Origin: Branchiostoma floridae
Taxonomy: Eukaryota > Chordata > Leptocardii > Amphioxiformes > Branchiostomatidae
Length of the DNA stretch: 64,000 bases
Assembly: GCF_000003815.2 (NCBI RefSeq)
Contig: NC_049980.1
Coordinates: 31,573,470 to 31,637,469 of the forward strand
Direction of reading: 5' to 3'
A program made the translations under genes and the position numbers. Positions within the stretch are counted from its first letter, which is position 1. Each line of letters opens with the position of its first letter. Positions 45,034 to 57,884 of this stretch are shown here, piece by piece. The notes below the pieces were generated by a model, which did not search any database, was not told the DNA's origin, and saw only the letters and a list, made by a program, of their open reading frames with translations.

Positions 45034-46430
45034 TGTGTACTGTTATAACACTGAAGGAAATTGACTTATTTATCAGAAACATGTATACTTTAAAATTATT
45101 TTGCTTACAATGATTTTTTTTCTTCACAACGTTTTTTGTTTACAATGTTCTGACTGATAACCTTGGTACACCGTGTAAAAGGACTAATAAGGGTCTCAGC
45201 ATGCCAATTCCTAGTAACGCATTTGAGAGGCATCTATTTTAGCGGAACTTAATTTCGCGTAGAGGAAAGATGTTTTGCGGTGGTTTGAATTTATGGCCTG
45301 AAGTGGAAAAGTCAATGCAATGGAAACACATTTTCGCGATGGGGAGCTCACCGCCAGAACCAAGAACATTTTAAGATATACAGTTTTATTTAGATGTTCT
45401 ACTCTTTTTTTTTACATTTCTGACTGTCGTGTTCATCTTTAAAAAAAATATTTATTGCATTTCAAATAAACGTAAATAACTCAAAGACAAACATGAGAAC
45501 AGAGATGATTACATGCTGAAAATAGAGATGGAGACAATAACTGAAACAAACTTCAACAAATGCAAACAAACCACGGATCCGAAGATAAATAACAATGCTA
45601 CAGCTGGAAGGAAATAATACCGACCAAATAAGCTAAAGCAGCAATATAATGTGGTATCGATTACACAAGGATAGGAACAACTGTGGTAAATGTATAAACT
45701 GTGGTAAATCTATAAACAGGAGTAATCTCAAATAAAGTACAGACACAAATGGAATGTTCTACTCTTGATAAACAAGAGATTTTTGTCAGTGTAACGTGTC
45801 AATAAGCCTAGTAGACTACTAGTAACATAGTAACAGGCATGCGTAGTAGTGGGACTAAGAGAAGACCCACCCTCAGACTAAGATGAAGTGTGCTGAGTGA
45901 CTCCGTTATTAAAGCATTAATTCTATACATAGACAGATTACTACAGAATGACCCACAAATCCCTTGCGAAACTCAGGGGAAACACACCCAGTAGAAGAGG
46001 AGAGATTTGAAATGATTTGTTGTGTGTATCTTCCCTTTTTTGTCCCTTGTCAGAGGGTTCCTACTGTTTGTTTTTAGAAGATATATATATCCGAAAGGTT
46101 TTCTTATCGCTAATTAGAGACTGTGATTCCAATGTGTTTCTCATGAGTTTCACGGTAATCAATCACTCCTAGGAGGATGTGTTTATGCGACTAGTTAAAC
46201 ATGGCTTTAAATGTTTTCTACTTAAGAAAGGTGATTTATCGATACAGAAAAGATGAAAAATAACCTGTGTTTTCTATGTAGTCTAAATACAGCAAGAATT
46301 GCTTCATCAAGAGAAACATCAACCTTGCACATATACCTCAAGCTTTGGCCGTTTAAACCTGAATTTCTACTCCTATTTCCTTAGTGACGGTTCTCAACTA
46401 TATGCATGATTGTAAATGTAGGTGTCTTTT
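45034..46430. other. Spacer between ZNF-6 and the LINE
   Basis: The spacer has the post-polyadenylation family tail, then a decayed element at about 45215-45385 with GCGG/CCGC and TTTCGCG motifs like the MITE at 32426. AT-rich unique-looking DNA follows. No gene is supported. Confidence 0.5.
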
Positions 46431-48345
46431 CAATGTTCAATGTTTTATTTTATTAAGGTTCTCGCGGGCAAACACACATTCACCCGAATTTTGACCTTAT
46501 TACACACGTCAGGCTTACCAAAGCCACACAAAACACATAATAACAATAGCTGCATACAAACAACGACTTGTATATTCCAGTTAACATTTGTATAACAAAC
46601 ATAATAGATTAAAATCAACGTGTTGGAAAACGGTACCGAGTTAACAAGCAGTACAGGTAATGGCTAACAACAAGTGTTAATAGCACTACTGTGTAACCTT
46701 CTTGTTGTATAGACGGATGGCGCTATGGAGGAAGGACTTGCTGAGTCTCTTAGTACGGGCTTTTGGTAAACTGATTGTCCTAGAGTTTCTAAGTGTGCGT
46801 CCCGTGGCCCCTGTTCTTGTGGGTGGAACCATGTCATGTAGGGGGTGGTCTTCCTTGAGCATGCGTTCAAACAGCTGTACCGCTGCCTCCTCCCGTCTGA
46901 CCTTCAGTGTTGGCAAGTCGGGCACACTGCGTCTACCTCCAAGGGAGATGATGCGCAGGGCCCGGCGCTGTACCCTCTCGATGGCCAGTTCCTGCTCCTT
47001 ACTGCACCCGACCAGTATCACATGGCCATACTCAAGTACTGGACGTACAAGTGACAGGTATATCTGTATCAGGTCCGTTATACTGGTACCTTGCTTCGTC
47101 AACAGACGCAGATAATATAGTCTGCGCGATGCTTTACTGATCATTGCAGAGATCTGTTCGTCGAAGGTGAGGTTCTTGTCCATGTAGAAACCTAGCCCCT
47201 TGGCACAGTCAACGGATGGGACTGGTTGGCCTCCAAGTGTGATCATAGGTGGAATCGGAGCAGATTTGCTGAAGCAGATCTGGAGAAGTAAACTCTTCCC
47301 ACCGTTCAACGTCATCCTGTTGTCTTCTGCCCAGGAGTTAAGATGTGTAGACTCCTCTTCAACAGTTGTATCCTGATCGGCTAAAGGCACAGGAATAGTC
47401 CTCGACAGAGAAACGTCATCGGCATATCCAACATCCATTGTGTCGTTATACACGGTGGAGCGTGTGCTCATGAACAGCAGAAATAGGTACGGAGACAGCA
47501 CTCCTCCCTGGGGCACCCCTGACGTTAGGGTGCGCCAGGAGCTGGTCTCCCCGTCCATAACCACTCTCTGCCGTCGGTTCTGTAAGAAGCTGAAAATCCA
47601 TCTCTGCATACGAGGGCTGACGTGAATGTCAATGACACGCTGGAGAAGCAGAGCATGGTCCACGCGATCGAACGCCTTACTCATGTCAGCGAAGATGGCT
47701 CTGACGAGCGTCGGCTTGTTTGCGTCCACAGCTGTCAGCCACGTTTGCACCATGCGAACAAGAGCCAGGGTCGTTGACGAACCCTTTACATAGGCGTACT
47801 GGTTCTTGATGACTGACTGGATGGAGGGTAGCAGCCTTTTCAAGATGCATCTCTCTAGAAGCTTTGCTAAGACTGAGAGGAGGGACACTGGTCTCATGTC
47901 ACGAGCTTGACATGCACCGGGAAATTTTGGCACCGGGACCACGTTTGCAGACTTCCAGCCTACAGGAACTGTCCCCTCTGCGTATGAGGCGTTGAAAAGG
48001 TGGGTCACAATCGGAGCAAGGTCCTCTGCGAACTCAGTAAGAATCCAGTTAGGTAAACTGTCGGGCCCGCATGCCTTCTTGGGTTTGACAGACTTCAGAA
48101 GACACTTGACCTCCCCAATGGAGCACAAGTCAGGACCTGGGTCACCTAGTGGTAGGGGGAACATGTAAAGTGGAACACTTTGGCACCATGCCTCAGAGAA
48201 ATGCTGACTGATCGTTTCCGCCGCTTGTCCCGCAGGAATCCCGTCCAAAGCAGAACGTCCCGACTTCTGCGACCGACCAAGCTCCCGGTTAATACATGAC
48301 CACCACTTGCGTGGATTTTCCTGTTTCAGCTGTTGGATACCTGAA
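46431..48345 (-). mobile_element. 5'-truncated CR1/L2-like LINE with reverse transcriptase
   Basis: The open frame runs from about 48345 to the stop at 46686. It contains the RT motifs: GPDSLPNWIL, VVPVPK, RPVSLLSVLAKLLER, FADMSKAFDRVDH, SGVPQGGVLSPYLFLLFM and the active site GYADDVS. The C-terminal RRALRIISLGG and a final AIRLYNKKV follow. The first in-frame ATG is at 48248, but homologous residues (NPRKWWSCINRELG) continue upstream. The endonuclease is missing, so the copy is 5' truncated. The 3' end has a short tandem tail (ACATTGAACATTGAA, read on the minus strand) as in CR1/L2 elements. The RT frame is intact, which suggests a fairly young insertion. Confidence 0.92.
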
Positions 48346-49542
48346 TCTATTTAATGGTGTCAGTCATTGCATTACAGTAGTAAAATAAATGTTAGGTGTA
48401 CATAATTTATGAGATGAATTAAATTAGATTCGCATGCATCTCTTTGTTTCCCACACATCTTCCTTCAATATCTTGCAAAATAACTGAATCTTTCGATAGC
48501 GACAATTTCTATTGCTGTCTGTATGCTACTGGTTTAACCATGATTCAATTTCTGAAGCTATTCACTACTTGTCATATTTACTTGAATATCTTAGTGCAAA
48601 TGGTAATTATTATTATATACTATTATATAGAATAGAATATATCATATAAGCCCAAATTTGTACTTGAAAGTTTACAGATTCATTATTATGTTTTCTACCA
48701 AATGTTTAAGACTATGTACCTGTATTAGCTGAAACACGTGCCTCTCCTGATCAGGTGTTTTATAAAAAGTGAAGCTGACAAGTTTCTTCTAGCCAGGTGG
48801 TCTATAGAAAATGAAATTGACATATGTTTCACCTGCTGTTTTATAGACAGTAAAGAAGTGGAGCGACCCCTACCCTTACTCGGAGCTGTCTGTGGCACAG
48901 AACACTGGAACACGAAGGTGAGTTCGAAGTCATGTTCGTCTTGTGTCTGTACACTGCTCGGTCCCTTAGTGTCAGGATTGACCGTAACCATCAACTCTGA
49001 GCCACTTATTGTGGGGGGTTTCTTTAAATTCCTCTGAACTTGGATGTAGTGAGTTCAAATTTTTTTTTAGTTTGCTACGCTTCAAAGTAAATAGATTTCA
49101 CATTTCTGTTTGACTTTCTTAGAACACGCGTCCAGAGCAATACGCTCAGTGCAGAACAACGAGATCAGAACTGCCTGAACTGTCTGTAGCCGCCACGTAT
49201 CAACAAATGATGCAAGCGAACGATTAACTAGTTGTTTCCGTTGCGATCGGCTGCCCTCCATTGTCGAAGTACGCATGTATGGAAGGTCCACAGTCCAAGT
49301 CTAAGAATGTAGAATACAGCAGGGGATTTTCCTTAGTACATAATGTCACGATAATTATGTATTGTAGCATCAGTGTTTCTTGCCATGACCAATAATATTA
49401 CATTTGACCATGGATTCTGCCTGAAGTATTAGTGCTCAGACCAATACTAGGTCCTGTCGTTGGAATTGTCTTTTTGGAACTGGCTCAGTTTGATGCATCA
49501 AAACACAGTGTATGCTTCCACCCAGCCTCATCTTAGAATTCA
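48346..49542. other. Spacer between the LINE and the nucleotidyltransferase-TPR gene
   Basis: No gene is supported. A plus-strand exon-like stretch, acceptor TTTTATAG near 48846 and donor AAG/GTGAG near 48917, is short and has no recognised motif. The minus-strand frame near 49190 (LASFVDTWRLQT) resembles a scrap also seen on the plus strand near 60335 (LSSLVDAWRLQT), possibly LINE endonuclease debris. Confidence 0.4.
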
Positions 49543-52500
49543 CTATTTGTAAACAGAGCAATTACGTGTGGGACTGATCTTCTTCAAGATTACCTGTATT
49601 GTGTGCATTGTACGTATTGTGTTAGGGTTTTCTTGGGGACAAAGTTTCGCCATAGCCAGGGCTTCTTGGCAGAGACTGTTTGCCTTTTTGTGATCACTCA
49701 GTTGGTACCAAGCATATCCTAGCCTACTAAGAGAAAAGGCAATCTTATGATGGGCAGACTTCTGACCATGGATACTCCTGAACATCTGCAGTGCCTGCTC
49801 TAGGTAGCTGATTGCTTTTTTGTGTTGCCCTAAGAAATCCAAGGCCGACCCCAAGCAGAGGAGTAGCAATGCAGTGTGAGGAAGTGCTGTATGCTGTCCG
49901 AAGATACTCCTGTTCATCTGCAGTGCCTCTTCATAGCAGCTGCTAGCTTTATCCAGTTGATCCAGGTGTTCCCAGGCTGTCCCCAGGTTGAATAGTGTTA
50001 TGGCAATGTCAGGATGTGCTGTCTGATCATAGATCTGTCTGTACATCTGCAGTGCCTCCTCAAGGAAGCTGATTGCATTTGCATCATTACAGAGACAAAT
50101 CCAGGCTGTTGCCAGGTTGTTGAGTGATATGGCAATTTCATGATGTGCTGTAGTATGTCCATAGATTCTCCTTAGCATCTGCAGTGCCTGTTCTTGGTAA
50201 CTGATTGCTTTCACATAATCACCAAGCTTTTCCCAGACTAACCCCATGTTGGTGAGTGACATGGCAATGTGAGGATGTGCTACAGTCTGGCCATGGATGC
50301 TCTTGTGCATCTTTAGTGCCTGTTGAAAGTAGCTAAATGCTTTTCTGTAATCATCTAGTCTGTACCAGGCTAACCCCAGCATGTTGAGAGCGACTGCAAT
50401 GTCAGGATGTGTTGTACTTTCACCATATTTACTCCTACTCATCTGCAGTGCCTCTTCGTGGTAACTGATTGCCTTTCTGTAGTCTCCCAGGTTCTCCCAT
50501 GCACCTCCCAGGTTGGTAAGTGATGACGAAACTTCAGTATGTGCTGTATGGACACTTCTTTGCATCTGCTGTGCCTGTTCAAGGTACCTGATTGCTTTTC
50601 TGTTATCACACAGTGCAGCCCAGGCTAGCCCCAGGTTGTTGAGTGAGATGGCAATGTCAGGATGTTTTGTAGTCTGACCATAGATGCTCCTCTTCATTTG
50701 CAGTGCCTGTTCATGGTAGCTGAGTGATTTCCTGTAATCACACTGTTGGCGCCAGGAATCTCCAAGGTTGTTCAGTGAGACGGCAATGTGAGGATGTGCT
50801 GAACTTTGACCATAGACACTCCTTTGCATCTGCAGTGCCTGTTCATGGTAGCTGATAGCTTTCCTGTAATCACAAAGTTCCGTCCAGGTCCCACCAATGT
50901 TGTTTAATGCCAGGGCAATGTCAGCATGTGATGCACTTTCTCCATGCACAGTTCTGTACATCTGCAGTGCCTCCTCAAAGAAGCCGAGCGCTTTCCTGTG
51001 CTCCCCAAGATGACTCCAGGCTCCTGCCATGTTGTTGAGTAAGTTAGCAGTGTTGACATGTGCTGTAGTCTGGCCATGGATACGCCTGTACACTGGTAGT
51101 GCCTGCTCATAGCAGCTGATAGCTTCTTTTTGATCACCCAGTGCACTCCTTGATGAACCAAGGTACAGGAGTAAACCGGCAATGTAAGGATAACATTGGA
51201 CTACAAGGTGACTAGGGACACTCCTGAACAACTGTAGCGCCATATTGTTACAAGTGATTGACTCTAGGTAATGTCCACCCATATGTAAAGCATGTACAAG
51301 TTTCACTTGCGAGTCCAGTTGCTCAGTCAGAGTGTACGTGTTTGTACTAGGATCTTCATGGCCTTTATTGACATCAGAGTAGCAGTTGATAGCATGTGTA
51401 TATTTACAGAGTTGGTGATACATGATTCCTTTCACGTATGGAGAATTATTGTACAATTCAGGCAACAAATCAAGGCTGAATTCATCCCCTGACCACTTGG
51501 ACAAAACCTGCTTGAGAGGAACTGCTGTGAAATAGTACCTGAAAAGCTGTTTTTCATTTGGCACATGAAAAACAGGTTTCAGTGCATGTGATTGTGCTGC
51601 TGTTTCCATTGAGGCCAAAGCTGACAGGTTTTCCTTCTGTCCGCCATTTGCAATGTAAGTTCTGAGCCTGAGCTCTGCTGAGATGCTGGTAAGCACTGTC
51701 AAGTGGTGTGCATTGTTGGGACTGATCATTTGTTGGTTTTCTATTTCCTCTATTGTTTTCCAAATGGTTGTAGCTTCAATGTGTTTGGACAGAGCCAAGC
51801 AGTCAACTGCTAGAGGTGGGAAGCGATAGACATTTTTCTTCACATCAATCAGCCTTGCTGTGATTGTTTCGTCATTACTGTATAGGTAGTTTTGTATGTT
51901 CTCCTTCTGTGTCTCCTGTGCCAGTTGTTGCGCTATTCTACCCTCATCAGCTTGCAGTATCTTCTCTGTGATGGCCATGTATATGTCCATCAAATCCTGG
52001 TCACCTGCTATCAAACATGGGTTTCTCAAGATAGTGGCAAGGTGATATCCCTCCTTCAGGTATATTGTTACATCATTTTTCAATATCAAAGCCATGTTGT
52101 TTGGGGTGCAAATGAGTTCACTTGGTGGTTTGTTCAGAGTTTCTTGTCTGCCCAGTGGAGTCTTGCTTGCCTTTGGCATGGAGCCATCGAATGCAAACCC
52201 ACGTGGTGTAACGGAGTCATAGTACCAGTTGTCAATGGGATTCTCTGAGTAGAAGTCATTGAGCGATTTTATCCCCAATGCTGGGAGAATGGTTTCACCA
52301 ATGTTGACCACCTTGAGGTGTAGATAGTGGGTGAGCTTACGGAAATACACAAGACATTCTTCTCTTTCTTCTTCTACCAAGATGGCAAACTCCAAGAGTA
52401 TGGAGTTACCAGTCCTGTGGCCTGTGAACCCAAACCTATCAGGGCATACTTACAGGGAGGGGTACCCATTAACCCAATACACTCTTCTACAAGCAGGTTG

Positions 52501-55451
52501 ATGAACTCCTTTCTTTGTTGTGCAATATTCTCAAACAACTGCCTAACAGCCTGTGCTCGTTTTGCCTCTACCTCTTTGATACATGGGTCGTCCTCATCAT
52601 GTACATAGGGATCCAGCTGCTGGTCAATGGTTTCCATCTCCAGCTTGATCTGGTCCCGCATCTCCTTCAGCTGTTTCTTGTGTTTTTCTGTGTCATCTGT
52701 ACTCTTCTTATAACCTGTGTCTAAGACACATTTGATAAATGACATCTCTACCTCTTTAATAGCTGTAGCTATATTACCATTGAGGATTTGATCCTCTGAC
52801 CTGGCTATTGCTGCATTGTAGAGTGCTGCTGCTTTGACAAAGTCTCCCCCGTCTCCTGTCTCCTGACCTCTCTTACTGTAGACATCCCCCAACTTGCACA
52901 GGGTATCCACCTCTGTCTGGTACTGTTGGGCTGTGGGATCTGGGGAAAATAATTGTGGTGCATGAAACATTTTTGTTTGCTATCTACCATCAGCCATTTG
53001 GGGAGGTAGGGAATGGTATTGGAAGGCGGATCCCATCCCTCTCTTCCTTTTAAAGGCACCAAGTGTGATTTTTTTTCTCGTTTTATCCAAATTCAATTTT
53101 GGAGTCATTTTTACACACAGTAAGGTTAAATAACACTATCTCATTGCACCGTCATTGAGCGAAGATGTGATGTCGTTGGGTGATGAGAAGCCATTGAAAA
53201 TCTCAGCGCTGCCCGCGCCGCTGGGGCAGCCATCATTTCAATATTTTTGAACGCATGCGGACATGACCGATGAGTCCAGAACGCTTCCGGAGATATCGTC
53301 ACTTGTTCGAATCAGGTTTCGGTTTGCGAACGCGCGAATCAGATTCAATTCGCTCGGTGACCTTACGCGTTCGAAAATTACCGACGGGAAACCGTTAGTG
53401 GCTCGATCCTATGCTGATCAAAGGGGTCCGTTTGCGGCATGTTTGTGCGTCCATTTAAATGCCGAAAGTACAAAATGATAATACAAATGTGCTAGTTTGG
53501 TGAAGCAAATGTCAGTATTTGTATTTATTGTAATGTAACGATTGTCTCATCCAGAATATTTCCAATTTTGATGCTCTAAAAATCGCACTGCGTGCCTTTA
53601 ACCTCCCCAGCCCAAGTCAGCTGCCCATTTTTACACCTGGCTGAAGTGAGGAAAGCTCTATAAAGTTTCTTTCTTCTAAAGGCACAACAACAGTGTCATG
53701 TCAGGGGATTTGAAGTCAGGACCTCTGGTTTCTGAGCCTAACAACTGTTAGACCAATATGATGCGGCAATGTCAGTAAAAAAGACAACTGGCAAATTTTG
53801 AAATTAACTTCCTCTTTTTCCTCAAATATTACTTGTTCATTTTCCCCTTACCAATCACATGTACCATCTTGAGTGCAGCTGCAAAGTGCTGTTCTGCTGA
53901 GTTCAGGTCTGCGCTGTCAAGGCAGGAGTCCCCTTCCTTAAGGTGATGTTTATACTGACTGGAAAGGAAAAGGTGACGTTAGTTTTTAACACAAGTAACA
54001 GCTTGAATTACAAACAGCACAACATTACTTAATATGAGATCAACAACATAAGGAGTATAAAATTATACACAACCCAATATATGTGTCAACTCTTATAGAA
54101 TGGCACTCGCATGTGACATGTCTGCGTATTTCTTTTCTCAGCTGAACCTCAGAAGCTCTTGTACATCCATCATCATGTTTGAAGGCTTTGTGGTGCTGTT
54201 CATATAATAAACATTTAAAGAATGATAGATTTCTTTTTTCTTATGAAGCCAGCACTAAAAGGCTTACCTGATTTCTGACTGATCTTGAATAGCATCAATC
54301 CTTGTGACATTCCCCATCTGGTGAGCTTTAGATGTCTTTTGGGGTGTTGCTTGCTGCTTGAATACGAAATGCATTCTGTTGTTTGTAGTTTGTTTGCTTG
54401 TATTTGTCATTGCTAAGCCTTATATTCCCCCACATTACACATTCAAATTACATTTGCTTATCATTTGCTTTAACACCTGTTCTTTTTATTACATAGTTTG
54501 ACGTCCATCTAATGGCACCAATCCTGCCCTATGCCAAAAACAACTTCATGGAGTTCAACATCATCTACAGCGGTTGATTGATTGATTGATCGAAGTGGTT
54601 TGGTGGTGACAAGGTTCAGAATCATTATTGGAGCATTGGGGCATTCAAGGGAGAATACTAATGAGAAAAAAACATAAAATTTGTAGAATATATGTTACAG
54701 CGCTAGCTGAACCTATGAAACTACTCACCTTCCTCACTGCTTCCATGACCTTCTCCGTGTACTTGATGCGATGTTCCAGAGTCAGTTTTGTCTCAGGATC
54801 CTCACATTTTGTCAGGGCCTTCTTGTAAATGGCAGCTGCTTTGGAAAACTGGGATAGATCCAAAGTTTCCTTGCCTTTCTTAAGGTAGAAGTCACCAAGG
54901 GATTTTAGAACCTCAATCTCTAAGAACATGTCACTATTTATCATCGCTGTTACCAATGTCTCTGTGTAAATGTCCTCAACAGAGAGATGGGATGTTTGGA
55001 TGTCTCTGTCCAATTTGTCACAAATTTCTGTTACGTGTAAGACGTTATTAGCAACTCGCATGTTGTTGGTTGACAACTGATACTGTGGAGTGTAGCCCTG
55101 AAGTAGTTGTCTGGAGAGTTTCTCCATGTAGCCGATACGATGTTCCAGTGTTCGCCCCATGTCTGCATCTGTGCAGCGCAGTAGAGCAGCAGCATACAGG
55201 GCAGCAGCCTTGTCAAACTCTGCTGGATTTTTACTGCGCTTGCCGTTCTCAAGATGGAGGTCTCCAAGACTTTTCAGGACTTCTGACTCACTAAACAGGT
55301 CCTCACCGATGATTGCTTCTCTAAGTGCCTGCCCATAACCGACTTCTTGGTCATGTTGACTCTTGAGGCACAACTCCAGGCCCTCTAGCTTGTTTGCCAG
55401 GCTGGTCATGTTTACGTCAGACATTTTTTGTGTTGTTATGTCAAAGATAAT
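49543..55451 (-). CDS. Nucleotidyltransferase-like/TPR protein, frameshifted
   Basis: There are four exons on the minus strand: 55451-54729 (ATG at 55424), 54353-54268, 53958-53852 and 52939-49543. Introns have GT-AG ends and all phases agree. Exon 1 has two TPR-like units ([10 protein letters not shown]...F.KAAA.Y..AL..C), and exon 3 has one more (HFAAALKMV). Exon 4 begins with a third such unit and a charged helical stretch. A nucleotidyltransferase-like fold follows ([19 protein letters not shown], then LEFAILVEE ... KTPLGR). Twelve kinesin-light-chain-type TPRs with ALQM.RSI.G repeats end the protein. At about 52393-52400 the frame shifts: the first part stops at 52374 and the second resumes at 52395, at the predicted catalytic acidic motif. 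With four bases missing the total would be about 1429 residues. It is probably a cytoplasmic scaffold or sensor. It may be a pseudogene, a polymorphism or an assembly error. Confidence 0.82.
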
Positions 55452-56512
55452 CTGCAATGAAAAAAGAGGACTACTCATTGCTTGTGGATTGATTGAACTG
55501 ATTGACTGACAGATTTGGTGCAGAAGTTCGTGTTGTGGATTGTTGGAAATGAGTTTTTGTACATATGATGAGACTTTGTCTATTCAGTCGTGATGTCATT
55601 CCCCTTACCCTCACCTTTGCGCTGCACAAACACGATTTTATGGATCAGACATTGGCTTCTGAAGACCACAAACTTTATGGATGTGGGCTAGCAGGCAAGC
55701 AATTAAATTAAAAATTTTCATTAAAACTTAATTCCTGTAAAAATTGAATACGAGATTGAAAAATTGAAAAATCAGAATTAAAGGAATTGGAAATTAAATA
55801 GAAAAATTGAAAAATTAAAAAAATTTAAACAATCTAACAGTTTAAAATTCAAGGTATATCATATTTTTGCTTTGACAAAATTCAGGACTGGTGGAAAATT
55901 ATGATTCAACATTTAAGATATAGTCAGATCCTGTATCTCTACATCATTATTGATTAATTGATTGATTAATTGATTGATTGATTGTGTCATCGTGTGGTTA
56001 CAGACAGTCTGAGGAAGGTGATTGTGTAACACACACAAAACGCAAAGTTTTGTCAACAAAGGCACAGGACTTCCTTGTGATAGTAACTGCGTGTAGACAT
56101 GTAAACAAATCATGCAGAGCTACACTGTAGTAGTTTTCACAAGGAAGTCCCGTGATAACCCGTGTAGCCTGTTGTAATGGACGGATATTGGCCCCTGAAA
56201 ATCACAAGTCTTATCAAATATGATCCAGTATGCAAACAATTAGATATTTACAAGATACTGTGATATTTACGCTTCGATAAAGTCCAAAGTTTTAGAGTAA
56301 AGATCTACTTAGAACTCTGTTTTTGAACACGATTGATTAATTACGGTTACCAACATTTTCAGGAAGTTCAATGTTAACTTAAACACACAAAAATACAGAC
56401 ACATTGCTTATCATGCAGATAAATTTACAAGGAAGTCCTGTGCCTTGCATCAATATTCTAGAACTTAAACCCCTGTAACCTGTTATACCTGTGTAACCTG
56501 TAATAAATAAAC
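55452..56512. other. Upstream spacer of the nucleotidyltransferase-TPR gene
   Basis: The stretch is AT-rich with A-rich phrases (GAAAAATTGAAAAAT) at about 55740-55830 and a GATT repeat near 55950-55985. ACAAGGAAGTCC/AGGACTTCCTTG occurs repeatedly near 56070, 56135 and 56430 in both orientations. A first non-coding exon is expected hereabouts, but I cannot place it. Confidence 0.45.
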
Positions 56513-56720
56513 TTGTCTAAATCTCACTTTTATGTCTATGACAAGTCTAAGTCTCACCTCAAGTCTTAGATCTGTCTAAATCTTACCTGGATGTCTGAGA
56601 CCTGTATAAAATCTCACCTGGATGTCTGTGACAAGTCTAAATCTCACCTGGATGTCTGAGACATGTCTAAATTTCACCTGGATGTCCGAGACGTGTCTAA
56701 ATCTCACCTGAATGTCTGAC
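56513..56720 (-). repeat. 30-bp tandem repeat carrying splice-donor motifs
   Basis: About six units are built from (plus strand) AATCTCACCTGGATGTCTGA plus GACATGTCTA. On the minus strand each unit contains CATCCAG/GTGAGA or a close variant, a strong splice donor. More donors of the same type follow on that strand at about 56740 (CGCAG/GTAGGG) and 56948 (TTTAG/GTAAGG). It lies about 1.1 kb upstream of, and on the same strand as, the nucleotidyltransferase-TPR gene. Confidence 0.75.
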
Positions 56721-57884
56721 TCCACAGTTGTGACCCTACCTGCGTAGAGACTTGCTTGGACTGGTGAGAGTTCTGGGTTTCCCCTCTGATCACTCAGGCA
56801 GAACATTTCCTCTTTCACTTCGCAGACTAGTCTAAACTGGTTCATGTGATCGTGTGGCGTAACGGCAGGATATTTGGCCCAGAACCAAGAATCCGGGTTG
56901 ACAGCTTGAAAATGTGATCGTGGTAAATCTCAAGAAACAAATAAACCTTACCTAAATGCCTGAGACTTCACATTTGTGAATCTGCCTGGGTCGAGTCTGT
57001 TTCTCCTTGTACTTATGAAAGTTCTGCTTCCTCCTCGGACTCTGTTGAAATTGTGTCACAGAGGTTCACAGACTAAGACCTACAAAATCTAATCTAACAC
57101 AATTCACTATAATGTCAAGAGGCCCATCCATATGGAACGAACTAAGTCAAAGAAATTGTCCGTCGCTCTCCGTTTAAAAACATCCTTATAGAGAAGCCAA
57201 CTATTTACTCCTGATTTTTTTTTGTTTCTTAATTTTTATTTTATGTTTAGTTGTTATTTGGATAATCATATGCAATTTAAGTAATATGCCTTGCACTTTC
57301 GCTACTTTCACCTGATTTCTTTGCAGCCCTTACTTTGGTTTTCTGCATTTCCTCTGGTATTTACTAACGAATAATTCTATAATTTTGATTCGTTATTTTA
57401 TGATCTGGAGATCATTATAGTGTTGATCATTTGCAGCGTTATGGTTTTCATAGCGTAGTTTTAATTGATTTTATATATTATCATTGTTTGGCGTTGATTA
57501 TGTATATTACGCTTTTTACTATCTAGTTTCTGAACCTGCCTAAGTGCCTAGGCCTAGTTTCTGAAGGGGAGCCATGAAAAGCTGCATAGGCTTCTGCTCC
57601 CCCCTGCATGTTCTCTTTCCATTCTGTACCATCATTTGTTTTTAATTATTGAATATATATGTGCTGAACTAAATCAAATCAATTCCCCGCCCGTAAGGAG
57701 GCTTGGTGGAGGCTACTTGAGTAGTAGCAAAAGCGTTTACCTTATTTTTGTTAATGCTTACATGTAAGCGTCCCCTATCAGTTCTTGAATAAAGTACAAA
57801 AAGCCGCGATACCGGAAATAATACTTTAACTGACCCCTGTGCGGATAACTGTTTTCTTTTTAATTAACGTTGAAGATCTACTAA
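56721..57884. other. Spacer without a supported gene
   Basis: AT-rich DNA with a T-rich patch near 57210-57240 and a short GCCTAAGTGCCTAGGCC palindrome near 57537. No exon is recognised on either strand. Confidence 0.5.

Noticed and set aside
48846-48917. Possible plus-strand exon with acceptor and donor
   Set aside because: It is short, has no recognised motif and no neighbouring exon in phase. Splice-like words are common by chance.
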